A DNA stretch of 64,000 bases from Paracoccus endophyticus (lineage in GTDB: Bacteria > Pseudomonadota > Alphaproteobacteria > Rhodobacterales > Rhodobacteraceae). Positions 57,466 to 64,000 of this stretch are shown one piece after another (position 1 is the first letter of the stretch; each line of letters opens with the position of its first letter). The position numbers and the translations under genes are program-made. The stretch lies in the NCBI RefSeq assembly GCF_003286075.1, contig NZ_QLUV01000006.1, positions 110,135-174,134 of the forward strand. The letters run 5' to 3'. Below the pieces are notes generated by a model. It worked only from the letters and a program-made list of their open reading frames with translations. It made no database searches and was not told the DNA's origin.

Positions 57466-58823
57466 TCCCGCCACGTCCCGATCCCGCGCCGCCCGGTCGC
57501 AGGCTGGTCGGCATCGCGCGGGCGTTCCGGCGCGACCTGCTGTCGGCGCTGCCCGACAAGCTGTACCGCGCCTGGATGGCCGAGTTCCGCAGCCCGCTGA
57601 TCCGCAGCGTGCTGTGCAACGACCCCGCGCTGGTGCGGCTGGTGCTGTCAGAACGACCGCGCGATTTCCCCAAGTCCGACCGCCTGCGCGAAGGGCTGGC
57701 CCCGCTGCTGGGACAGTCGGTCTTCGTCACCAACGGCGAGGTCTGGGCCCGCCAGCGCCGCATCATCGACCCCGCGTTCGAGGGCGGGCGCATCCGCGAC
57801 ACATGGCCCGCCATGTGGCAGGCAAGCCGCGCCGCGACCGCGCGCCTGGCCGATGCGTCGGGAACCGAGATCGACGTCGAGCCGGAAACCAGCCACGCCG
57901 CCGCCGATGTCATCTTTCGCACGCTGTTTTCCATGCCGATCGAGCACCGCATCGCAGGGCAGGTGTTCGCGGCCTTCCGCGCCCATCAGGACGCGCAGCC
58001 GCTGGTCAACCCGGCCGCGCTGATCCCGATGCCCCGCTGGGTGCCGCGCTGGCATTCCCGGCGGACGCGGACGACCGCGGCCACGATCCGCGGGCTGATC
58101 GGCGATCTGGTCGCCGCACGCGCCCGGGCCATCGCCCAGGGGACTGCGCCTGACGATCTGGCGACCAAGATCATGACCACGCCCGATCCCGTCACCGGCC
58201 GCTGCTTCAGCGACCGCGAGATGGTCGATCAGGTCGCGATCTTCTTTCTGGCCGGGCACGAGACATCGGCCAGCGCGCTGGCCTGGGCGCTGTGGCTGCT
58301 GGCGGCCAGCCCCGCGTGGCAGGACCGCGTCGCCACCGAGGCCGCCGACGCGCTGGACGCCACCGGCGAGCAGCCTGCCTTCGCCGCTGTCAGCCGCCTG
58401 CGGACCGCGCGCGCGGTGTTCCGCGAGGCGATGCGCCTGTATCCCCCCGTGCCGATGATGGTGCGCCAGACGACGCGGCCCGAAACCCTGCGCGGCCGCC
58501 CCCTGCCCCGTGGCACGCAGGTGGTGCTGTCGCCCTGGCACCTGCACCGCCACCAGCGGCTGTGGGACAATCCCGACGGCTTTGACCCCGGCCGGTGGGA
58601 CACGCCGAACGGCCGGGCCTGCGCCCGCGACGCCTATATCCCCTTCAGCGCAGGGCAGCGGGTGTGCCCCGGCGCAGGGTTTGCCATGATCGAGGGGCCG
58701 TTGATGCTGGCGATGATCTGCCGCGACCTGCGGCTGTCGCGGGGACAGGCGGACCCGGTCCCGGTGGCGCGGCTGACCGTGCGCGGCCGCGACGGCATCC
58801 GCGTAAGGATCGACCGGCGCTGA
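57462..58823 (+). CDS. Cytochrome P450
   Basis: 453 residues with the diagnostic P450 features: I-helix FFLAGHETSASALAW (residues ~264-269), ExxR at about E322-R325 (FREAMRLYPP), and the haem loop FSAGQRVCPGAGFAM with Cys ligand near residue 402. No signal or membrane anchor, so a soluble monooxygenase. The start is GTG at 57462, coupled to the hydrolase-like gene. No ferredoxin or reductase partner is encoded nearby. The substrate cannot be read; the PMMVRQTTRPETL segment recalls fatty-acid/terpenoid P450s only loosely. Confidence 0.93.
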   Translation: MIPPRPDPAPPGRRLVGIARAFRRDLLSALPDKLYRAWMAEFRSPLIRSVLCNDPALVRLVLSERPRDFPKSDRLREGLAPLLGQSVFVTNGEVWARQRRIIDPAFEGGRIRDTWPAMWQASRAATARLADASGTEIDVEPETSHAAADVIFRTLFSMPIEHRIAGQVFAAFRAHQDAQPLVNPAALIPMPRWVPRWHSRRTRTTAATIRGLIGDLVAARARAIAQGTAPDDLATKIMTTPDPVTGRCFSDREMVDQVAIFFLAGHETSASALAWALWLLAASPAWQDRVATEAADALDATGEQPAFAAVSRLRTARAVFREAMRLYPPVPMMVRQTTRPETLRGRPLPRGTQVVLSPWHLHRHQRLWDNPDGFDPGRWDTPNGRACARDAYIPFSAGQRVCPGAGFAMIEGPLMLAMICRDLRLSRGQADPVPVARLTVRGRDGIRVRIDRR

Positions 58824-58836
58824 CGCCGCACGCGGG

Positions 58837-59067
58837 TCAGCCCCGCCAGCGATCCACCAGCCACAGAAGGATTAGCGCCCCGGCAACCGCACCCAGCGCG
58901 CCGACCAGCAGGCCCAGCAGCCCGATCATGATCCACAGCCCGATGCCGCCCGCCATGCCCCCGGCCGCGCCGATTAGGGTCGAGGTCACCCGGCCGCGGC
59001 CGATCTGCCCGGCGGCCAGCCATCCGACGGCCGCGCCGACAATTGCAAAGATCACGATCATGCCCAT
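58837..59067 (-). CDS. GlsB/YeaQ/YmgE family stress membrane protein
   Basis: 76 residues with three hydrophobic segments and the family's Gly-zipper pattern (IFAIVGAAVGWLAAGQIGRG, TLIGAAGGMAGGIGLW). Such proteins are small inner-membrane stress proteins of unknown mechanism. ATG at 59067; a second ATG two codons on (59061) is equally possible. It is convergent with the P450 gene (13-base gap). No EcfG-type promoter was found before it. Confidence 0.85.
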   Translation of the reverse strand: MGMIVIFAIVGAAVGWLAAGQIGRGRVTSTLIGAAGGMAGGIGLWIMIGLLGLLVGALGAVAGALILLWLVDRWRG

Positions 59068-59144
59068 GTGCCCGACATAAGGACCCCTGCGCCAACTGCA
59101 AGCCCCCCGGACATGGCCCCCGCCCGATCGCCGGGCGGGTGGCG

Positions 59145-59555
59145 CTAGCGCAGGATCGGCGCCGCGCCGCGGTCCTCGCGCAGGTCGCGCACGCCCATCC
59201 GCAGCCCCGCCCCGATCCGGTGGGCCAGCGCCGACCAGGCCCGCGCCTGCGGCTGCGGCAGGGTGCGGATCAGCGTCGCGTCGAACAGCATCAGCCACGG
59301 CTCGAAATGCTCGGCCCGCACGTCGCCCGCCGCCATGTGGACCCGCATCGGATTGCCGTCATAGCTGCGCTCGTACAGGATCGCATTGCGCCAGAAGGCC
59401 GCGATCTTTTCCTCGTGCGCGGGCCAGTCGGTGACGTGGCGCGCGAAGATGGGCCCCAGCACCTCGTGCCGGCGCACGGCCGCGTAGAAGGTGGCGACCA
59501 CGCGGTCGATCTGCTCGGGGGTGACGTCAAAGCGGGGCGGGATCATGGGACGCAT
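59145..59555 (-). CDS. Group III truncated haemoglobin
   Basis: 136-residue globin of the group III (trHbP) type: FDVTPEQIDRVVATFYAAVRRHEVLGPIFARHV, then WPAHEEKIAAFWRNAILYERSYDGNPMRVHM and EHFEPWLMLFDATL. Likely binds O2 or NO; role unknown. ATG at 59555 or the in-frame ATG at 59546. It is 37 bases downstream of nudC on the same strand. Confidence 0.88.
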   Translation of the reverse strand: MRPMIPPRFDVTPEQIDRVVATFYAAVRRHEVLGPIFARHVTDWPAHEEKIAAFWRNAILYERSYDGNPMRVHMAAGDVRAEHFEPWLMLFDATLIRTLPQPQARAWSALAHRIGAGLRMGVRDLREDRGAAPILR

Positions 59556-59592
59556 GTGGGGACGGGTGGGCTGTCTGCCAAGCGGCGCGCCC

Positions 59593-60525
59593 TCACGGCC
59601 CGCCCCCAAGCCAGGACCGCAGCAGCCAGCCCGCGATGGCGCCGGGGCGCGGGGCGCGCAGCGTCGGGTGCTCGCCCGCGAACACCGCGGCCAGTTCGGT
59701 GCGCCCCAGCCAGCGCGCGTCCTCCAGCTCGACGGGGTCGAGGGTGATCGCCTCGTCCAGCGCCTCGGCCACGCAGCCCAGCATCAGGGATGCCGGGAAC
59801 GGCCAGGGCTGGCTGGCGACATAGCGGACCGCGCCGACGGTCACGCCCGTCTCCTCGGCGACCTCGCGCCGGACGGCGGCCTCGATCGTCTCGCCCGGCT
59901 CGATGAAGCCGGCAAGGCAGGAATACATCCCGTCTGGCCAGCCCGGCGAGCGGCCCAGCAGGACCCGGTCGCCGCGCGCGACCAGCATGATGACCACGGG
60001 ATCGGTGCGCGGGAAATGCTGCGCCCCGCAGGACGGGCAGCGCCGCTGCCAGCCCGACTGGGCGGGTTCGGACCGCTCGCCGCAGGCGGCACAATGGCGG
60101 TGGGTCGCGTGCCAGCCGGTCAGCGCCCGCGCCGTCGCCGCCAGTTCGCCGTCCAGCGTGGACAGGCGCGCCATCAGGCCGCGCAGCTCGACAAAGCGGG
60201 CGCCCCTGATCAGCGGATGGACCTGTTCGGTCGGATCGAAGAACAGCTGCGTCTCGGCCAGGTTGGGGGGCGACCAGGCCCCGATGTCCTGCGCGGCGAC
60301 CGCCTGGCCCGCGTCCAGCCCCAGCAGGATCGGCGGCTCGGCGTCCGCCAGGGCCGGGTGATCGACCGCCAGCCGCGCCAGCCGGTCGGCGCCATCGACC
60401 AGCACCTTGCCGCGCCAGACCGGCAGCACCGCCGCGCCGGTCAGCCAGTCGTCGCCGCCGCGCCGGTCGGCCGCGCGGTCCAGCCCGCCGCCGGCGAAGG
60501 CCAGCGCCTCTGTCTCGATCCCCAT
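59593..60525 (-). CDS. nudC: NAD+ diphosphatase (NADH pyrophosphatase) NudC
   Basis: Hydrolyses NADH or NAD-capped RNA to NMN(H) and AMP. The 310 residues contain a zinc ribbon (CAACGERSEPAQ ... RRCPSCGAQHFPRTDPVVIML) and a complete Nudix box (GFIEPGETIEAAVRREVAEETGVTVG). The SQPWPFPASLMLG segment identifies the NudC subfamily. ATG at 60525 gives the family N-terminus. Divergent from dnaX across 131 bases. Confidence 0.94.
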   Translation of the reverse strand: MGIETEALAFAGGGLDRAADRRGGDDWLTGAAVLPVWRGKVLVDGADRLARLAVDHPALADAEPPILLGLDAGQAVAAQDIGAWSPPNLAETQLFFDPTEQVHPLIRGARFVELRGLMARLSTLDGELAATARALTGWHATHRHCAACGERSEPAQSGWQRRCPSCGAQHFPRTDPVVIMLVARGDRVLLGRSPGWPDGMYSCLAGFIEPGETIEAAVRREVAEETGVTVGAVRYVASQPWPFPASLMLGCVAEALDEAITLDPVELEDARWLGRTELAAVFAGEHPTLRAPRPGAIAGWLLRSWLGGGP

Positions 60526-60605
60526 CGTCGTCCCCGTCCTGACTGCTCGGGCCACGCTGCCGCGCCCGCCCCGGAATGCCAAGGCCGACCCGGCGCCATC
60601 GGGCG

Positions 60606-60634
60606 TTGCGCCCCCGCGTGCCCCCCCCTACATT
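60606..60634 (+). promoter_or_regulatory. Sigma-70-type promoter for dnaX
   Basis: TTGCGC (60606-60611) and TACATT (60629-60634) with a 17-base spacer, 22 bases before the dnaX ATG. The -10 is good and the -35 is partial. Confidence 0.45.
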
Positions 60635-60656
60635 CCGCCCAGACCCAGGGGAACGC

Positions 60657-62468
60657 ATGACCGACACGCCCGCCTATCAGGTGCTGGCCCGGAAATACCG
60701 GCCGGAGACCTTTGCCGACCTGGTCGGCCAGGACGCGATGGTTCGCACGCTGAAGAATGCGTTCGCGGCGGACCGGATCGCGCAGGCCTTCATCATGACG
60801 GGCATCCGGGGGACCGGAAAGACCACGACCGCGCGGATCATCGCCAAGGGCATGAACTGTGTCGGCCCTGACGGCACGGGCGGGCCGACGACCAGCCCCT
60901 GCGGCGTCTGCGACCAGTGCATCGCCATCGCCGAGGGGCGGCACGTGGACGTCCTGGAAATGGACGCGGCATCGCGGACCGGCGTGAACGACATCCGCGA
61001 GATCATCGACTCGGTCCACTATCGGGCCGCGGTCGCGCGCTACAAGATCTATATCATCGACGAGGTTCACATGCTGTCCACCAGCGCGTTCAACGCGCTG
61101 CTGAAGACGCTGGAGGAGCCGCCGCCGCACGTGAAGTTCATCTTCGCCACCACCGAGATCCGCAAGGTGCCGGTCACCGTCCTGTCGCGCTGCCAGCGGT
61201 TCGACCTGCGCCGGATCGAGCCCGAGACGATGATCGCGCTGCTCAGGCGCATCGCCGCGGCGGAAGGGGCCGCGATCGCCGACGACGCGCTGGCGCTGAT
61301 CACGCGGGCGGCCGAAGGGTCGGCGCGCGATGCGACCAGCCTGCTGGACCAGGCGATCAGCCACGGCGCGGGTGAAGGCGGGGCGGGTGAAACCACCGCC
61401 GCGCAGGTGCGCGCCATGCTGGGCCTTGCGGACCGGGGCCGGGTGCTGGACCTGTTCGACATGATCCTGCGCGGCGCCGCGGCCGAGGCGCTGGCCGAGT
61501 TGCAGGCCCAGTATGCCGAGGGTGCCGACCCGCTGGCCGTGCTGCGCGACCTGGCCGAGATCACCCACTGGGTCAGCCTGGTCAAGATCACGCCCGAGGC
61601 GGCCGAGGACCCGACCGTCGGTCCCGACGAACGCGCCCGCGGCCGCGACATGGCGGCGCGGGTGCCCATGCGCGCGCTGACCCGCCTGTGGCAGATGCTG
61701 CTGAAATCCCTGGAGGAGGTGTCGGCCGCGCCCAACGCCATGATGGCCGCGGAAATGGCGATCATCCGCCTGACCCATGTGGCCGACCTGCCCGACCCCG
61801 AGGCGCTGATCCGCCGCGTGCAGGCGGGCCAGGCCGCGGGCGAGTTCAGCCGCCCGGCGGCGCCGGGGTCCGCGCCTGCGTCCGCGCCCCGCGCCGCGGC
61901 CCCCATGCAGCCTGCCGCCCCCCGGTCCGCGCCCGTCGTGGCGCAGGCGGGCGGCAGCGGCGGGGCCCTGGCCCTGGCCACGGCGCCCGATGCGGTTGCG
62001 GCGCTGGCCGACTTCGACGCGGTGGTCGACCTGATCCGGCGGATGCGCGACATGGTCCTGCTGACCCAGGTCGAGGATCACCTGCGCCTGGTCCGCTATG
62101 CCCCCGGCCGCATCGAATTCCAGCCGACGTCTGAGGCGCCGCGCGACCTGGCGCAGCGGCTGGGCGAGCGTCTGCGCGGCTGGACCGGCGGCGCCCGCTG
62201 GGCCGTGTCGGTCGTGGATAGCGGCGGCGGGCCGACCATCGCCGAGACGCGCGCCGCCGCCCGACAGGCCGCCGAGGCGGCGGCACTGGACAACCCGGTC
62301 ATCCGCGCCATCTTCGACGCGGTGCCCGGCGCGCGCTTTGCCGCGATCCGGCACGTCGCGCCGCCGCCCGCGGACGATGACACGGACGCGGCCCCCGACC
62401 TGCACGCCACCGCCCAGGGCGGACTGGCCGAGGCCGAGGAATGGGACCCCTTTGAGGACGAGGAGTGA
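60657..62468 (+). CDS. dnaX: DNA polymerase III subunit gamma/tau
   Basis: Clamp-loader ATPase. The 603 residues contain QVLARKYRPETFADLVGQ, Walker A GIRGTGKTTTARIIAKG, a zinc module with Cys in SPCGVCDQC, Walker B IYIIDEVHML, and sensor LSRCQRFDLRRI. A Pro/Ala linker near 400-450 leads to the tau-specific C-terminal domain. No slippery A-run was recognised, so a shorter gamma form is not predicted. ATG at 60657. First gene of dnaX-ybaB-recR. Confidence 0.96.
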   Translation: MTDTPAYQVLARKYRPETFADLVGQDAMVRTLKNAFAADRIAQAFIMTGIRGTGKTTTARIIAKGMNCVGPDGTGGPTTSPCGVCDQCIAIAEGRHVDVLEMDAASRTGVNDIREIIDSVHYRAAVARYKIYIIDEVHMLSTSAFNALLKTLEEPPPHVKFIFATTEIRKVPVTVLSRCQRFDLRRIEPETMIALLRRIAAAEGAAIADDALALITRAAEGSARDATSLLDQAISHGAGEGGAGETTAAQVRAMLGLADRGRVLDLFDMILRGAAAEALAELQAQYAEGADPLAVLRDLAEITHWVSLVKITPEAAEDPTVGPDERARGRDMAARVPMRALTRLWQMLLKSLEEVSAAPNAMMAAEMAIIRLTHVADLPDPEALIRRVQAGQAAGEFSRPAAPGSAPASAPRAAAPMQPAAPRSAPVVAQAGGSGGALALATAPDAVAALADFDAVVDLIRRMRDMVLLTQVEDHLRLVRYAPGRIEFQPTSEAPRDLAQRLGERLRGWTGGARWAVSVVDSGGGPTIAETRAAARQAAEAAALDNPVIRAIFDAVPGARFAAIRHVAPPPADDDTDAAPDLHATAQGGLAEAEEWDPFEDEE

Positions 62469-62475
62469 GCACAGG

Positions 62476-62820
62476 ATGAAGAACCCGTTCGGCGGATTGG
62501 GGGACCTGAACAAGATGATGGCCGCCGCCCGCGACATGCAGGGCAAGGTGGCCGAACTGCAGGCCAGGCTGGACACGATCACCGTCACCGGCGAGTCCGG
62601 CGCGGGGCTTGTGCGCGCCACCGCCACCGCCAAGGGCGAGCTGACGGGGCTGGAGATCGACCCCTCGATCTTCGTGCCCAGCGAAAAGCAGGTGGTCGAG
62701 GACCTGATCCTGGCGGCGATCAAGGACGCGCAACGCCGCGCACAGGACCGCATGGCCGAGGAAACCCAGCGCATGGGCGCCGACCTGGGCCTGCCGCCGG
62801 GCATGTCGCTGCCGTTCTGA
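62476..62820 (+). CDS. YbaB/EbfC nucleoid-associated protein
   Basis: 114-residue DNA-binding protein of the YbaB/EbfC family: MKNPFGGLGDLNKMMAAARDMQGKVAELQARLDTITVTGESGAGLV, then the LPPGMSLPF tail. ATG at 62476 with ACAGGA upstream, 7 bases after dnaX. recR begins right after its stop. Confidence 0.94.
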   Translation: MKNPFGGLGDLNKMMAAARDMQGKVAELQARLDTITVTGESGAGLVRATATAKGELTGLEIDPSIFVPSEKQVVEDLILAAIKDAQRRAQDRMAEETQRMGADLGLPPGMSLPF

Positions 62821-63420
62821 ATGGCCGAGGGCAGCGACGAGATCCAGGCGCTGATCGCACAGATGGCGCGGCTGCCGGGGCTTGGCCCCCGGTCGGCGCG
62901 CCGCATCGTGCTATCGCTGATCCGCCGCCGGACCGGCCAGATGGCGCAGCTGGCGGCGCAGATGGCACGGGTCGCCGAAACCTCGCGCGAGTGTTCGCGC
63001 TGCGGCAACATCGGCGAGGCGGCGATCTGCCCGATCTGTGCCGACCCCGCCCGCGCCAACGGCGAGCTGTGCGTGGTGGCCGACGTGGCCGACCTGTGGG
63101 CGCTGGAACGCGGGCGTGCCTTCCGGGGGCGCTATCACGTGCTGGGCGGAACGCTGTCGGCGCTGGACGAGATCGGCCCGGACGAGCTGGGCATCCCCCG
63201 GCTGGTGTCGCGCATCGCCGAGGAGGGCGTGACCGAGGTGATCCTGGCCCTGAATGCCACCGTCGAGGGCCAGACCACCGCCCATTACATCGCCGAGGCG
63301 CTGGAGCCCGCGCAGGTCACCGTCACCGGGCTGGCGCAGGGCGTGCCCATCGGCGGAGAGCTGGATTACCTGGACGACGGCACCATCGTGGCCGCGCTGC
63401 GCGCCCGGCGGCGGCTGTGA
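62821..63420 (+). CDS. recR: Recombination mediator RecR
   Basis: RecFOR pathway protein. The 199 residues show the N-terminal helix-hairpin-helix ([18 protein letters not shown]), a four-Cys zinc finger ([19 protein letters not shown]) and a Toprim domain ([33 protein letters not shown]). ATG is the codon right after the ybaB stop. The thioesterase overlaps its stop (GTGA). Confidence 0.96.
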   Translation: MAEGSDEIQALIAQMARLPGLGPRSARRIVLSLIRRRTGQMAQLAAQMARVAETSRECSRCGNIGEAAICPICADPARANGELCVVADVADLWALERGRAFRGRYHVLGGTLSALDEIGPDELGIPRLVSRIAEEGVTEVILALNATVEGQTTAHYIAEALEPAQVTVTGLAQGVPIGGELDYLDDGTIVAALRARRRL

Positions 63421-63890
63421 GCGCAGCGTTCATCAGCCCGCCGATGGTCGTCGAGGATGGCTGGACCGATTACAACGGCCATCTGAACATGGCGTGGTAT
63501 CATGTCCTGTTCGACCGCGCGCTGGACGGCGTGCTGGACCCGCTGGGCCTTGGCCCGCAGGTCGCGGCCGCAGACGGGGTGTCGGTGTTCACGGCGCAGG
63601 CGCAGGTGCATTACCTGCGCGAACTGAACGCGGGCGACAGGGTGACGGTCGAGACGCGGCTGATCGCGCACGACGCCAAGCGGCTGCATTATGTCCAGAC
63701 CATGCGTCACCTTGACGGGTGGGCCGCGGCGATCAGCGAGAACCTGATCCTGCACGTCGATCTGGCGACCCGCCGGGTGACGCCGTTCTCGCCCGCCGTG
63801 GCGGCCCGCATCGCGGCCGCGGTCGCGCGCCATGCGGACCTGCCCCTGCCCGAACAGGTCGGACGGCGCGTCGGGCTGTCGCGCGGCTGA
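63417..63890 (+). CDS. Hotdog-fold acyl-CoA thioesterase
   Basis: 157 residues of the 4HBT hotdog fold: [27 protein letters not shown] with the family Asn/His-rich helix, and [29 protein letters not shown]. Resembles betainyl-CoA-type thioesterases, but the substrate is inferred. The start is GTG at 63417, overlapping the recR stop. Confidence 0.88.
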   Translation: MSAAFISPPMVVEDGWTDYNGHLNMAWYHVLFDRALDGVLDPLGLGPQVAAADGVSVFTAQAQVHYLRELNAGDRVTVETRLIAHDAKRLHYVQTMRHLDGWAAAISENLILHVDLATRRVTPFSPAVAARIAAAVARHADLPLPEQVGRRVGLSRG

Positions 63891-63904
63891 GCGCGCCGCC
63901 TAAG

Positions 63905-64000
63905 GAGTCCGGCCTGAACAACTTCTACTGCATTGATTTTGTGTGCTGAAGCTGCGGTTTTGTTGGCTTTGAATTGCAGGGTTTCGTATGCTTTTGCCAG
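63905..64000. other. AT-richer right end of window
   Basis: After the thioesterase stop (63890) and a short GC-rich piece, the sequence becomes clearly AT-richer with runs such as GATTTTGTGTG and GGTTTTGTTGG. No reading frame or known terminal repeat was recognised. It could be the end of an insertion element or another acquired segment beginning at the window edge. Confidence 0.35.

Noticed and set aside
60526..60656. Possible 4.5S RNA gene upstream of dnaX
   Set aside because: The region lacks the conserved SRP RNA tetraloop and internal-loop sequences; only a promoter is visible.
1..64000. tRNA, rRNA, CRISPR, prophage or complete insertion sequence
   Set aside because: No tRNA-like T-arm, direct-repeat array, phage structural gene or transposase was recognised on reading both strands.

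Overview
The window is a 64-kb, very GC-rich stretch of ordinary chromosome from an alphaproteobacterium, most likely a Rhodobacteraceae member close to Paracoccus. The evidence is the gene content: the Hsp20-DUF1150 pair, DUF6476 next to an RluA-family synthase, a Sat-CysC fusion, a PutR/PutA pair in which PutA has no DNA-binding domain, the lgt-MidA-pgeF cluster, and dnaX-ybaB-recR. There is also a promoter of the alphaproteobacterial EcfG type. No rRNA, tRNA, CRISPR array, complete insertion sequence or prophage was seen. Coding density is very high. The largest gaps are 247 and 253 bases (10397-10643 and 36668-36920), so no gene-free stretch exceeds 300 bases.

Layout. 1-4.7 kb: hisS, slyX, a DUF4177 protein, gatB and a small lipoprotein. 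4.7-12.1 kb: a CPA2 cation/proton antiporter, a 1235-residue Ala/Pro-rich single-pass membrane protein, and a SIMPL-domain protein with a Met/His-rich tail. 12.1-18.6 kb: metY, oligoendopeptidase F, a membrane-anchored M19 dipeptidase, and purE-purK followed by a lower-GC nuclease-like gene. 18.6-25.7 kb: a DUF465 protein, Hsp20-DUF1150, two glycosyltransferases, the Sat-CysC sulfate-activation fusion, trxB, DUF2243 and an Lrp regulator. 25.7-32.5 kb: lgt-midA-pgeF, ubiK, DUF6476, an RluA-family pseudouridine synthase, rpoH and a probable degenerate M48-like membrane protein.

32.5-40 kb: enoyl-CoA hydratase, mutM, ubiE-ubiB, a YbjN protein with a structured leader, proC-csaA-2-hydroxyacid dehydrogenase, and CsbD under a likely general-stress promoter. 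40-45.3 kb: a complete five-gene Dpp/Opp-type peptide ABC transporter. 45.4-53.5 kb: putR/putA, a YgiC/YgiB-like pair, eda and an MFS transporter. 53.5-64 kb: xseA, an M48 peptidase, an alpha/beta-hydrolase-like membrane protein coupled to a cytochrome P450, GlsB, a truncated haemoglobin, nudC, dnaX-ybaB-recR and a hotdog thioesterase. The last ~90 bases become markedly AT-richer, which may mark the edge of another element.

Most genes are housekeeping: translation, purine and methionine synthesis, ubiquinone synthesis, DNA repair and replication, and redox and heat/general stress. Many are translationally coupled through ATGA, GTGA or TGATG overlaps. No clear new defence or mobile system was found. 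The best leads are the EcfG promoter of csbD, the two-hairpin leader before the YbjN gene, the TTG-start nuclease-like gene behind purK, the 1235-residue protein, the hydrolase-P450 pair, and the terminator just upstream of the glycosyltransferases.
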